DNA of 64,000 bases from Siphonodentalium dalli (Eukaryota > Mollusca > Scaphopoda > Gadilida > Siphonodentaliidae). The position numbers and the translations under genes are program-made. Of this stretch, positions 50,930 through 63,082 are shown piece after piece (position 1 is the stretch's first letter; every line of letters begins with the position of its first letter). The DNA lies in the NCBI GenBank assembly GCA_032622095.1, contig CP136068.1:159545465-159609464 (forward strand). The letters run 5' to 3'. The notes under the pieces are model-generated. The model was not told the DNA's origin. It worked only from the letters and a program-made list of their open reading frames with translations, and did not search any database.

Positions 50930-52939
50930 TACCACCCGGCTTGATCATAGTTACATGGGGTACCACCCGGCTTGATCATAGTTACATGGGGTACACCCGG
51001 CTTGATCATAGTTACATGGGGTACCACCCGGCTTGATCATAGTTGCATGGGGTACCACCCGGCTTGATCATAGTTACATGGGGTACCACCGGCTTGATCA
51101 TAGTTACATGGGGTACCACCGGCTTGATCATAGTTACATGGGGTACCACCCGGTTTGATCATAGTTACATGGGGTACCACCGGCTTGATCATAGTTACAT
51201 GGGGTACCACCCGGTTTGATCATAGTTACATGGGGTACCACCCGGTTTGATCATAGTTACATGGGGTACCACCCGGTTTGATCATAGTTACATGGGGAAC
51301 CACCCGGTTTGATCAAAGTTGCATGGGGTACCACCCGGTTTGATCATAGTTACATGGGGTACCACCCGGCTTGATCATAGTTACATGGGGTACCACCCGG
51401 CTTGATCATAGTTACATGGGGTACCACCGGGCTTGATCATAGTTACATGGGGTACCACCCGGCTTGATCATAGTTACATGGGGTACCACCCGGCTTGATC
51501 ATAGTTACATGGGGTACCACCCGACTTGATCATAGTTATATGGGGTACCACCCGGTTTGATCATAGTTACATGGTGTACCACCCGGTTTGATCATAGTTA
51601 CATGGGGAACACCCGGCTTGATCATAGTTACATGGGGTACCTCCCGGCTTGATCATAGTTACATGGGGTACCACCGGATTGATCATAGTTACAAGGGGTA
51701 CCACCCGGCTTGATCATAGTTACATGGGGTACCACCCGGCTTGATCATAGTTACATGGTGTACCACCCGGCTTGATCATACTTACATGGGGTACCACCCG
51801 GCTTGATAATAGTTACATGGGGTACCACCCGGCTTGATCATAGTTACATGGGGTACCACCCGGCTTGATCATAGTTACATGGTGTACCACCCGGCTTGAT
51901 CATAGTTACATGGGGTACCACCCGGTTTGATCATAGTTACATGGGGTACCACCCTGCTTGATCATAGTTACATGGGGTACCACCCGGCTTGATCATAGTT
52001 ACATGGGGTACCACCGGGCTTGATCATAGTTACATGGGGTACCACCCGGCTTGATCATAGTTACATGGGGTACCACCCGGCTTGATCATAGTTACATGGG
52101 GTACCACCCGGTTTGATCATAGTTACATGGGGTACCACCCGGCTTGATCATAGTTACATGGGGTACCACCCGGCTTGATCATAGTTACATGGGGTACCAC
52201 CGGCTTGGTCATAGTTACATGGGGTACCACCCGGCTTGATCATAGTTACATGGGGTACTACCCGGTTTGATCATAGTTACATGGGGTACCACCCGGTTTG
52301 ATCATAGTTATATGGGGTACCACCCGGTTTGATCATAGTTACATGGGGTACCACCCGGCTTGATCATAGTTACATGGGGTACCACCCGGTTTGATCATAG
52401 TTACATGGGGTACCACCCGGTTTGATCATAGTTACATGGGGTACCACCCGGTTTGATCATAGTTACATGGGGTACCACCCGGTTTGATCATAGTTAAATG
52501 GGGTACCACCCAGCTTGATCATAGTTACATGGGGTACCACCCGGCTTGATCATAGTTATATGGGGTACCACCCGGTTTGATCATAGTTATATGGGGTACC
52601 ACCCGGCTTGATCATAGTTACATGGGGTACCACCCGGTTTGATCATAGTTATATGGGGTACCACCCGGCTTGATCATAGTTACATGGGGTACCACCCGGC
52701 TTGATCATAGTTACATGGGGTACCACCCGGTTTGATCATATTTACATGGGGTACCACCCGGTTTGATCATAGTTACATGGGGTACCACCCGGTTTGATCA
52801 TAGTTATATGGGGTACCACCCGGCTTGATCATAGTTACATGGAGTACCACCCGGTTGTTTATCATAGTTACATGGGGTACCACCCGGCTGGATCATAGTT
52901 ACATGGGGTACCACCCGGTTTGATCATATTTATATGGGG
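50930..52939. repeat. 31-bp satellite array, about 65 units
   Basis: Unit TACCACCCGG(C/T)TTGATCAT plus AGTTACATGGGG, repeated head to tail for 2.0 kb with a few single-base losses giving 30-bp units. Variants with CCGGCTT and CCGGTTT are interspersed in blocks, showing block duplication. There are no unique spacers. Confidence 0.97.
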
Positions 52940-53200
52940 GCATATTTTGAAATAGTTTATTACGTCATGCTTGGAATGCCGCGTCGTTGTAGAAATGAAA
53001 TACAACATTATTATTATTATTTATCGATGGTGATGAATTACAAAGACCTATTATCTGAATGTGGAGGTTCTTTGGAGCGTTTGGTGGTCGAAGGTAATTG
53101 GTTATCAATAGCTCTGCATTATGCTAACACACACTTTAAAATCGCGACTAAAAATCAGCGAAGTAATACTTTTCCACGTGGGGAATTTTCGTCGTGTTGA
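52934..53200 (+). CDS. unknown short frame at the right end of the satellite element
   Basis: 88 codons. The last 41 residues (ERLVVEGNWLSIALHYANTH onward, ending PRGEFSSC) are matched by the end of the frame at 55119-55358 with several conservative changes. No family recognised. The stop lies inside the terminal repeat. It may be a relic of a transposon-encoded protein or just repeat similarity. Confidence 0.3.
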   Translation: MGAYFEIVYYVMLGMPRRCRNEIQHYYYYLSMVMNYKDLLSECGGSLERLVVEGNWLSIALHYANTHFKIATKNQRSNTFPRGEFSSC

Positions 53201-53270
53201 GTATTGAGTGGTGAGTATCCTCTACTCTGCATGTGTGAATTGGGGGTTCGTGTGCCCTCTTGTGTCAGTT

Positions 53271-53669
53271 TAACCCTTTACACAACAGAAGGGCCCTGTG
53301 CCAATGCATTCTCTTATATAAGCGAGTCGACCATAGATCGCCTCGCATATATAAGAGAATGCATTGGCTTAACACATTAAAAATTATAAAATTGTTAAAG
53401 AATGTAAGAAAAAATGGTAAAAAGTGTTAAAAAAAGATTTTTTTTTAGGCCAATGCATTCTCTTATATATGCGAGGCGACCTATGGTCGACTCGCATATA
53501 TAAGAGAATGCATTGGCACAGGGCATAACTGTAACTATTACAATGTGGTCAAGGAGCCGGTTCCAATGATATCCATATTTGTATGGTTCTATTGAGACAG
53601 ACCGAAGATATTTTAGGCTGTTGAAGCTTTATTTGGCCGGTTTTGGCCGGTTTGTTGGGTAAATGGTTA
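53271..53669 (+). mobile_element. TTAA miniature element, full copy
   Basis: TTAA at both ends, CCCTTTACACAACAG at the left and TGTTGGGTAAATGG at the right. Palindromes at about 53300-53366 and 53450-53516. It lies just outside the satellite element. Confidence 0.9.
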
Positions 53670-54179
53670 AGTTTACAATGCTTGGTGTAGTTTTGTAGTT
53701 TCATTCCTCACATGGAAACGCGGTTGCATATATTGGTGGCCAGGCACATGGGTTCGGTCAGGTGGAGATTCTGGTAGCCAGAGGAGAGGCGTTTGTTTCA
53801 GTTAATTGCCAATGGCGAGGATAGGTTCAAACATATTTCTGAATCCTCCATATAAATCGATGATACTTCCGCACTCCAGAATAAATTCTGAAAAGAGGAT
53901 ATATAAAAGTTTAGGTCAAATAAACTCTTAAATAGAAATGAAATTTATCACGAGTAATCCGTGATATGTGGTGTTGCTGTTACTGTACCACAACTAGCAA
54001 TAGGGAATGTGTCGAAATGACTGCGAAGAATGTGTTTACTGATACAGAATATGCAGCTAAATCACAATGCATCGGCTCGGAACTGGGGCATTTGATCGGG
54101 TGCGAACAAAAATGACAACATAAGATCAGAGGGGCACCATAGCATTTTCGACTCATTAAATGAAACGTCTCTTGTGACG

Positions 54180-55365
54180 TAGGCGTGAAGCCGGGTGGTA
54201 TGAGGTTTAGGAATAATAAGAAACGCGCCGTACGCCCAAAAAATGAACACACGTGGTTGGTGTGTATTTTGCAATTAGTCGGAAAATGCATTGAGTAATC
54301 GATGTTTTGAAAATATGACGAGTACACATTTTTCAACTAAAACCTCAAATTAACTATTGGATCGATATATCCATAACTAATTTTACTCATCGCAATGTAG
54401 GAGACACCATCTTAGAGTTTGTATCAGTCAACGATATTCATACCTGATTATTCTTTCGCATCTTGTTGTATTTTTTACTATTTCTAAATACTACGATTCG
54501 CACGAACATTTACTACGGCAGGAATGCAGTGCATATTTTGAAATGGTTTATTACGTCATGCTTGGAATGCCGCGTCGTTGTAGAAATGAAATATAATGGA
54601 CACATTCAGAGACGTACATCCGTTAGGATTTTATCGTCGGCTTTTCAAAGAGACTAGGTCAGACTGTGATGGCAGTGATGGACCTATATTCATCTAGTCT
54701 ACTGCAGTAGCTACCTGGGTGACATCTGTCGGCATCTGCGGTTGTGGTCTGTCAGTGGACACGAGCGTGGAGGGCTATTCGTGGTCCATTCCGGAAGCAC
54801 AGTGGGAAGGAGATGGGCGTCTCTCCGCTCTCTTCTGGGTCCACTTGGCCCTCCAATCGAAGTCCTTGAGACGGCGTGACGGAACCCTTTTATTCCTCAA
54901 ACAATCGACCGAGTGGAAGCCGTTCAGAGCATGCAGTATTTGTTCTCGGTGGGGATTAAAGATGAACAAATTGTCCATCGAGGCCAGACAGAAAATCCGG
55001 ATTCACCCTGGCGGCTAAGCTCTCTCGAGCGTCCACACGACCCAAGTACGGATCTGCACGGATTTTTAATTCAGATTTAGTATGTGTTTTCAAAGAATAA
55101 AACTGATGATTATTTATATTGTTTTCATTTTATCGACAGGCGAATCACCATCGAGTCTATTTACACTATTTCCCACGCGGACAATTTCGGGTTATCAATC
55201 ACGACCGGAATTTGGCCTATTATCTGAACGTGGAGCGTTTGGTGGTCGACGGTAATAGGTTATCAATAGCTCTGCATTATGCTAACAAACACTTTAAAAC
55301 TGATACTGAAAATCGGCGAATTAAAACTTGTCCACGCGGTGAATATTCGTCGTGTTGAGTATCCA
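54180..55365. mobile_element. rearranged relative of the satellite-bearing element
   Basis: GCCGGGTGGTATGAGGTTTA at 54182 is the complement of the segment at 50620-50645. GCATATTTTGAAAT-GTTTAT at 54531 matches 52938. The stretch 55225-55360 matches 53075-53210, including the terminal repeat. Between them is unrelated DNA (54660-55110) with an open frame that has no recognised relatives. There is no 31-bp array here. Confidence 0.6.
55119..55358 (+). CDS. unknown short frame, relative of the one at 52934
   Basis: 79 codons; the final 41 residues resemble those of 52934-53200 and end PRGEYSSC. No family recognised. Same caution as for its relative. Confidence 0.28.
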   Translation: MFSFYRQANHHRVYLHYFPRGQFRVINHDRNLAYYLNVERLVVDGNRLSIALHYANKHFKTDTENRRIKTCPRGEYSSC

Positions 55366-55744
55366 CTACAATTCCTAACCTTTTGCCCACCAGCCTCAAT
55401 TGTTTTTGAGTTGTCCAACCCCCGATGGAGACAAGCGAATCCTGGTATCTCGATTTCCCACAAAATGTGTCAATGTGAGATAGAACCTTTTGGTCAACAC
55501 GACGATGTGATGATATACCACTCAAGCCACGGGCGTCTATATGCGAGGGAAAATCAGGCTCCGTCGAATAAAGGTAATGCGGATTGTATTACTACGACAT
55601 TTGAAACTATGTATATACAACAGTCTCAATCATCGTCTTCCCACCAGCATATTGGTTAATATCATATCAGATATATTTCTCAGACGTACATGTACGCCGC
55701 TCTGACCTTTGTCCGGCTATGAAATAAATATATATATGTGTATG

Positions 55745-57105
55745 TTCGATTGCTAATCATAGTCATAGCGCAGATGCGAAAACTTGGCGTCTAGTAGATT
55801 TTTTAAATCACTGATATGCTCTGCCTCTACGACAAACCGTGGTAGTATGTTTAATATGTTCAACACTCTCTGGGTAAAGTAGTGGAGCCTCACATCCATT
55901 GAGCGTATGTTTATCTGAAATTTGTATGTATGTACGTTCACGGTTTGTTGGTCTGAACAGTGTGTTCGTGTCTATTTTGTATGCTTGATTCGATATCTTG
56001 TACGTTTCGATCAGCCATACATGTACTTCATAGACATCAAACCCAGTTCCACTAATCTTTCTCTGTAAGATAGGCTGCGAGAGTTTGGTACCAGTCGGGT
56101 GGCTCTCATTTGAACGTTCTCTATTGCCTTTGGGTGTTTAATCAAGTTGGTAATTATTACGCCGTTGCCGTACTCCAGTATATGTCTAATGAGTGATCGA
56201 ATAAGAGGCACTATTATACCTTTCTCTAAGAATGTGAAGGATTTCCATACTCTGCCAAGTATTCGATTGGCTTTCTTCACAGCGTGGTAGATATAAGTAA
56301 CGATGGACAGTTTTTATCTATGTATATCTCAAGATCGTTTTCGTTTTTCCATGGTGCAGTCATGGGTCGGTCTGGATCATCAGTCATGTGTTACATTAAA
56401 TTTGGGTTATTGAAGCCGAAATGAATTACATTTTTTTTTTTGGAATTGAATTGCATTTGCCACTGTGATAATCATCGGCAAACGGAATCTATATCAGATT
56501 GTAGGCTGGGATTGCCTATTATCCTGGTATGATCTGCAAATATCTTACAGGGACTGATACTTCAGTTGGCAGGTCATTTATGAATGATATGAATAACACA
56601 TGTCCCAAAAAAACTTTGTGGAACGCCACTGGTTCCATCAGCCCATTCCACGAGAAATACCTTGATCCATTGTAGCACATTCCGCTTACCCAATAGGCTG
56701 CTATTTTCTTGAGTAAACGCTCGTGGGGAAAAGAATACACAACGGCACATTTAACTCGTTGGCACACTATTTCAGCACTCTTACTGGTATATCGTCGGGT
56801 CCGTGGCTTTTATATGGATTTGATCTCAGTAGGCTATTTCTAACGGCTTCCGGGGTTATTGCTAAATCCGTGATACATGTCTCGTGTTGTTTCTTGATGT
56901 TTGGTTGAGATAATTTGTCTTCTACTGTGAAGAATTTCGAGAAAAAATCATTGAATACTCCTGCCTTTTCGATATCGCTCGTTGCAATTTCATTCGTGGC
57001 TATGTCTCGTAAATCAGCAACTCCTTGTTTGTGTGCGGACTTGCTTCGAACATATGCCCAGAATGCTTTAGGGTTTGTTTTCGATGTTATTTGCTAAATT
57101 CAGAA
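55745..57105 (-). pseudogene. LINE (non-LTR retrotransposon) reverse transcriptase fragment
   Basis: Minus-strand pieces in several frames match the C-terminal half of a Jockey/CR1-like reverse transcriptase: the NPKAFWAYVRSK segment near 57060, a GPDDIP segment near 56800, the LLKKIAAYWVSG and FINDLP segments (56767-56519), the late segment with KANRILGRVWKSFTF and ENVQMRATRLVP (56280-56011), and the end with WN-LP-like RFVVEAEHISDLKNLLD (55941-55753). Frameshifts and stops divide it. The 5' two thirds, including any endonuclease, are absent, the usual 5' truncation. Confidence 0.88.
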
Positions 57106-58329
57106 CAGTGATGTTGCCAAGGATGTGCCCTTTTCCAACGATGCATAGCACGACATCGTGTGTTAAGCCGGTGCTTAGTTATTGCGTTTTGTAATAACGC
57201 GCATGCTTTTGAGCGGCATTTAATTTCCCTCCAGACAAATGGCTTAACAAATATGCACCTAACAGGCGGACAGTTTCAATAAATTCCCACCCCGCAAAGA
57301 ATTGGCGGCACAAACATTTCAGCGGCATATCATTTCGCTCGAGATAAATAATTGAACCAGTTTAGCCTAACACGGCGAGATGCTTTCGCAGTTTGCGTCG
57401 CGCGAAAGGAATTGGTCGGCTGCCAGTTACTCCAATCAACATCACATTGCAAGGATGTTTTTGAAATCGTTTATCAGCGATGAAGTACGATTCGATGTCC
57501 ATCTTAACATGTGTCGACATGGTGGGAGAAGTCGAGATCGGACATCAACCAAATTTGTTGTCAAGTTGATGTGGGGGGGGGCTTATATGACCTTGACCTT
57601 GACCCTAAAATGACCTTGACCTTTGTTAAAAGACATCGCACTGAAAGGGCTATTTTGCTAGACATGTGTTGCGATGTACGCGCTTATGTCAATATTCAGA
57701 GGCCTCGTATAGCTATCCTTGATAAATATATCAAGGAGGCTCAGACAGACGAACAGATACATGGGACTACGATAACAATTTGACATTGACCTCCATATAG
57801 ACTAACATAGGAGACGAGTGAAATTGTGGGTAAAAATCGCGATTTGGAGATACTCATGTTAACAGGTGCTCTATATTGAATACAATGTGTTCTGTCCCGT
57901 GTCACACAGACCCGACCCAATGAACTATATAACGTACATAGTGCCACCGAGACCTGCCATATTCCACATATACAAGTAATTTGCACCATGCCCGTTCCAA
58001 CTGGGGTGATGCTTAATTTGGCATCGAGAATGTTCCCAGTGAATCACCTCCAAAACAAAGTAACTGGATCCGATTAAGCATCGTGTGTGGTTGCCCAGCT
58101 TCGTGTCATGTATGATCATATTATAAATAATTAAGTTTCTCTTCTTCTGGTGGGCATAGGAAAAGCGTCACGTCTTCTCTCCAAGCAACATTGTCACCAA
58201 CTCATCTAGAGCCTCCTCTGGTGATCTAATTGATCCCCATCTGGTGATTATTGATCGCATGATGAATCATCATTGATGTGTCATGTGCTGATGAGGTGAT
58301 CAGAAGTGCACAGGGCCAAATTTTCGAGT
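57106..58329. other. no recognised gene
   Basis: A TGACCTTGACC repeat at 57588-57625 resembles motifs in the Helitron-like elements at the right end of the window and may be a relic of one. Nothing else identified. Confidence 0.45.
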
Positions 58330-59225
58330 ATTACACTGAAAATTAGTCGCATGTTTTTTAATACCCCGGATGTAGTTGAGGACATCTACCTACAAGACAG
58401 GACTATTGTATATATAACCACAGCTTTTGCGGGGTCATAATATGGCGGAAATCGTTATTAAAGTGATATATAGGCAGGATGAGAGGGGTAAAATTTGGGG
58501 AGTTATAGTCATATGCTGCAAGTTAGTCGCACGTTTTCTCGTAGACGGGATGCAGATGAGGTCATCTACACACAAGACAGGACTATTTTGCCCACGGTTG
58601 TTGCGCCTCCGGTGTCATAACTTGGCCGAAATCGTTAGTATAACGTTATATAGACAGGATGGGAAGGGTTTACAATTAGGGAGTTATAGTCATACGCTGA
58701 AAATTAGTCGCACGTTTTCTAGTGTCCAGGATGTAGTTGAGGACATCTAACCAAACACAGCACTATATTACCCACGGTTGTTGCGCCTCCAGTGTCATAA
58801 TATGCTTGGCCGAAATCGTCATTATAACGTTATATAGGCAGGGTGAGTAGGGGTTAACTTTTGGGAGTTACAGTCATTGTGCCGAAAACTAGTTGCACGT
58901 TTTATAATAGCCGGGTAGTAGTTGAGGACACGTACAAACCAGACAGGACTATATTGCCCACAGTTTTTGCGCCTCCGGGATCATAACATGACCGCAGTCG
59001 TTATTATAATAAATTTATATAGGCAGGGTGGGAGCGGTTAAATTTGGGGAGTTATAGTCATATGCTGAAAATTAGTCGCACGTTTTCTAGTAGCCGGGTA
59101 GCAGTTGAGGACAAGTACTCACGAGACAGGACATGACCGGAATCTTTATTATGGCGGTATATAGGCAGGGTGGGGATTGGTTACATTTAGGGAGTTATAG
59201 TCATATGCTGAACATTACTCGCTAT
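58330..59225 (+). repeat. tandem repeat, about 180 bp, five units
   Basis: GAAAATTAGTCGCACGTTTTC recurs with spacing of about 180 bases (58340, 58520, 58700, 58885, 59075), each followed by a GAGGACAT-TAC segment, GCGCCTCCGGTGTCATAA, and TATATAGGCAGG-TGGGA.G. The same unit is found in opposite orientation at 60955-62290. Confidence 0.88.
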
Positions 59226-60400
59226 TTTCTAGGGATGCGGACCGGACCGCAAAAAAACCCATAAAAAACGGTCCAGTCCGCGGCCCAGAGCCGGACCGCG
59301 GACTGGACCAGACCCCGTACCGGACCAGACCGCGTCATTGCACTGCTTTGGACCGGTCCACACATGGCGGTCGGGTACTGTATCTGTTCGCGAACTTGAA
59401 TACATACATGTACTAGAGACAATAGTTATAGTTTTATTGTCGTTGGGGCAAATGGGCAAGTGACGATGTAGTTTCAAATTTACATTATCGATTGCAATAA
59501 GCCCTTTTGTAAAGTCAGACATTGCCGCTTCAGAGGTAAGATGTTTTGCGGGACACTTTCTAAAAGGCGTTTTATACGGCCATCGTCTCGAACCATACAG
59601 CTTGAATCCAGAACAAAAATAACGAACCTTAATGTAACGAACACTTTAAATATTTATGAGCTCTTTAACCTTTGATATCTGAAATGACAATGTCTGAAAT
59701 AACAAAACCGCTTATACAACTGCCATGTTCTCGGGCCTATGCATGATACATTGGGTATACATATTGCTGGTGACAATGGCTGATGTCAGACAAGATAGCG
59801 AATTACCACCAATACATGTACCATGTCAACTACCCTCATCGATCTACATTTCAATGTACTGAACATAGGTCGCGAATCGCGATTAGCTTATAGTTGGCGA
59901 TATCTAACTCCAAGTAACTACATTCCATTCCGATAGGGCGGTACGCATACGCATACTGCCGGAAATTGCATGCCGCTGAAAGAATTGGAGCAATTGCAGT
60001 CAACTCAATCACAACATGGCGTGGGGGATGGGTAACGGAAACGTGAACTACAGACTCTACACTGAGTCATATTTAGTCACAAGTTTTAAGCACATGTATT
60101 CGTTCTCTAACTTCTATACATTGATGGAGATAAGAAAATACACTACACATTCCACAATGCGCATGCAATGTATTATATATGATTTCCAGAGTGTAATACA
60201 AGCTTGCCCGACAGCAACGCTTTCTACAACACAAACGCGTACCCCAAGGTAAGATTTAACACATATCAATCGATTTAATTCATTTTTATAATGATTGGAC
60301 CGGTCCGGACCGGTTCAGGCAAGAATACCGGACAACCGGAAGCTGGGCCGGACCGGACCGCCTCTTTGTTGGACCGTCCGGTCCGGTCTTATACCTAATA
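59226..60400. repeat. spacer with GGACCGG-rich segments at both ends
   Basis: Clusters of GGACCGGACC and complements lie at 59235-59360 and 60294-60395. Such repeats are seen near the ends of some hAT elements, and AGGGATGCGGACC at 59229 looks like a hAT end, but no transposase and no 8-bp duplication was recognised. Confidence 0.35.
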
Positions 60401-60954
60401 ACCATGTCGTTTTCGTCGTCCATAGAACACACGAGTGTATTTTGCGCTAATCCATGGCTCAAAATCATACATTTGTTGAATATTTTCTGTCGAGTATAAA
60501 AGGAGATGGTCCAATAAATGACCGGATTTAGCGTAAAGCTCCCCTTTAACTTCCTGGCTCTGCATGGAGAATCTGAAAATATTGACTCTGTATGCACTTG
60601 CGAGTAGCCACCGGAACAAAACGTTCAATTACGAATGAATACAACAATATGTTGCACTATATTATCATGCGGACGCTCGCGCCGTGCGTGAAATCGTTTA
60701 CAATCTTACTCAAGTGCAATACTGCTTACACAACCCACATGGGTAAAACTGCATTCATAATAAAAACCACTCAAACGTAAATATGTACCCGTGAATACAC
60801 CGATTAATTCTCCCGGATTCGCTGTGTATGTGTGACGCGTCAAATATTTAGCTGTTAGTGTTGTGCTTTTGTTGTGATTGTTTTTGTTTTTTGGAACTTA
60901 TTGACCCGAAATCAGGTAAGAATTACATAAACAATTAACTTCACTAAATTATGA

Positions 60955-62290
60955 GGCCTCTTTTCGTCTACTAGAAAACGTGCGACTAATTTTCAGCATA
61001 ATGACTATAACTCTAAAATTTTAACACCTTCCCACCCTATATAACCTATACATGTGTACCTATAATAACGATACCACCATGTTATGACCCCGGATGCGCA
61101 AAAACAGAGGGTAATACAGTTCTGTCTTGTGGGTACCCGGATACTAGAAAACGTGCGACTTATTTTCAGCATATGACTACAACTCCCTAAATTTAACCCC
61201 TTCCCACCATGGCTATATATAAGGATTAACTGTCATGTGGACTGTTTTTATGGAGATGTAACCGTGAGGTAAGTGGACATAACTTGTGTAAAACCCGAAG
61301 GGTTTTACATACAAGTTATTTCCACTTACCTCACCGTTATATCTCCATAAAAATAGTCCACATGACAGTTAATCCTTATATTTATATACATTTAGCGAAA
61401 AAGCCACTTTTGTAAATATATTTAAATCGAAAAGTGTATCGTGACAAGATCAGCCCAAAATACCCAATAGCACCCTTGGCAAAAGTTAATAGGAACAATT
61501 TCTCTTCATGTTGAAACCCGATGATGTAATAAGTCAATCCTGCGCGAGTCAAAATTCGCCCAAAGCACTACGCGTTCGTCTTTCCAAACCTAATGACGTA
61601 TCGATGCTGTTATTAGCTTGGTGTTATTAGGCGTTGCGCAATAACTGCAACTAGCCACGTGGGCGCCGACCAATCAGAATGCTGGATTTAGTGATGACAA
61701 CACTTAGTGTGTAAATATAAAGTTATAATAACGATATCGGCCATGATATGACACCGGAGGCGCAAAAGCTGTGTGTAATATATTACAACATTGGGGACTT
61801 ATGTCCTCAACTATGTATACCGAATACTAGAAAACGTGCGACTAATTTTCGGTATATGATAATAACTCACCAACATTAACCCCTCCCCACCCTGCATATA
61901 TAACGCTATACTAACTATTTCCGCCATGCTATGACACAGGAGGCGCAAAAACTGTGGGTTATAAGGTCCTGTGTTGGGGGTAAATGGCCTCAACTACAAC
62001 CTGGATGCCAGAAAACGTGCGCGTAATTTTCAGTATACGACTATAACTCCATCACACCCTTCATAAATAATGATATAACGAGATTTCGGCCATGTTATGC
62101 TCCCGGAGGCACAACAGCTGGGGGTAAATTGTCCTGGCGTGTGGGTACGTGTCCCCCGCTAAATCCCAGATACTAGAAAACGTGCGAGTAATTTTCAGTA
62201 TATGATTATAACTCCCCAAATTTAACCCATCCCCATCCTGCCTATATCACGCTATAATAATAATTCCGGTCACGTTATGACTTCGGAGGA
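60955..62290 (-). repeat. inverted counterpart of the 180-bp repeat, about six units, interrupted
   Basis: GAAAACGTGCG-CTAATTTTCAG occurs at about 60973, 61146, 61828, 62011 and 62172, the complement of the 58330 array. The array is broken between 61205 and 61735 by an inserted palindromic element and unrelated DNA. Confidence 0.85.
61225..61390. mobile_element. palindromic miniature element, about 160 bp
   Basis: AAGGATTAACTGTCATGTGG at the left mirrors CCACATGACAGTTAATCCTT at the right, and the pairing continues almost without break to GTAAAACCCGAAGGGTTTTAC at the centre. It can form a hairpin of about 75 base pairs. Confidence 0.9.
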
Positions 62291-62318
62291 GCAAAACCTA
62301 TATATATATATATATATA

Positions 62319-63082
62319 TCTCATATATATTTTGAAGACCTCTGTTTGTATGTCTGTCTGTATGTCTGTCTGTCTGTATGTCATTGATACAAATCTACGA
62401 TTCTCGACCGATCGAGACGAAACTTGGTACGTGCGTGTAGTTTGACCAGGCGGTGGACGTTGTCCTATTGGCGAGCCCGTGCGGCGCCCGCTTCGCGCAT
62501 GCGCAGACGAGATCTCGGAAACGGGTGGAGCTATCGACTTGAAATTTGGTATGTGTCAATGTATATTGCCCCGGATACGAATTATATCGGGTCGCCGAGC
62601 CCGTGCGACGCCAGCTTCGCGCATGCGCAGACGAGATCTCGGAAACAGGTGGAGCTATCGACTTGAAATTTGGTATGTGTCAATGTATATTGCCCCGGAT
62701 ACGAATTATATCGGGTCGCCGAGCCCGTGCGACGCCAGCTTCGCGCATGCGCAGACGAGATCTCGGAAATGGGTGGAGCTATCGACTTGAAATTTGGTAT
62801 GTGAATGTATCTTGCCCCGGATACGAATTTTATCGGGTCGCCGAGCCTGTGCGACGCCAGCTTCGCGCATGTGCAGACGAGATCTCGGAAACGGGTGGAG
62901 CTATCGACTTGAAATTTGGTATGTGTCAATGTATATTGCCCCGGATACGAATTATATCGGGTCGCCGAGCCCGTGCGACGCCAGCTTCGCGCATGCGCAG
63001 ACCAGATCTCGGAAACGGGAGGAGCTATCGACTTGAAATTTGGTTTTTGAATAGCCCGGACAACGTCGGGCTCATCGGCTAG
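62319..63082 (+). mobile_element. Helitron-like non-autonomous element 1
   Basis: It starts TCTCATATATATTTTG after an A and ends with the hairpin GCCCGG-ACAACG-TCGGGC followed shortly by CTAG, the hallmarks of Helitron ends (5' TC, 3' hairpin and CTRR). The interior is five tandem units of about 124 bp (CTTCGCGCATGCGCAGACGA at 62491, 62615, 62739, 62861, 62985). It carries no protein gene. Confidence 0.65.

Larger units (their letters stand above)
50517..53210. mobile_element. 2.7-kb inverted-repeat element containing the 31-bp satellite
   Basis: CACTCAATACTCAACACGAC at the left (50517-50576) mirrors the right end (53151-53210); the 60-bp arms match at about nine positions in ten. Inside are a single satellite unit, a nested palindrome-carrying insertion (50664-50900), the satellite array and a short open frame next to the right end. 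A related but rearranged copy lies at about 54180-55365. Confidence 0.65.

Noticed and set aside
50930-52939. Regularly spaced repeats that might suggest a CRISPR array
   Set aside because: Units follow one another with no unique spacers, and the setting is an animal genome. It is a plain satellite.
62424-63082. Open frames of up to 178 codons on + and 115 on -
   Set aside because: They run through 124-bp tandem units, and several frames on both strands are open. The translated repeat changes frame from unit to unit, so this is composition, not coding.
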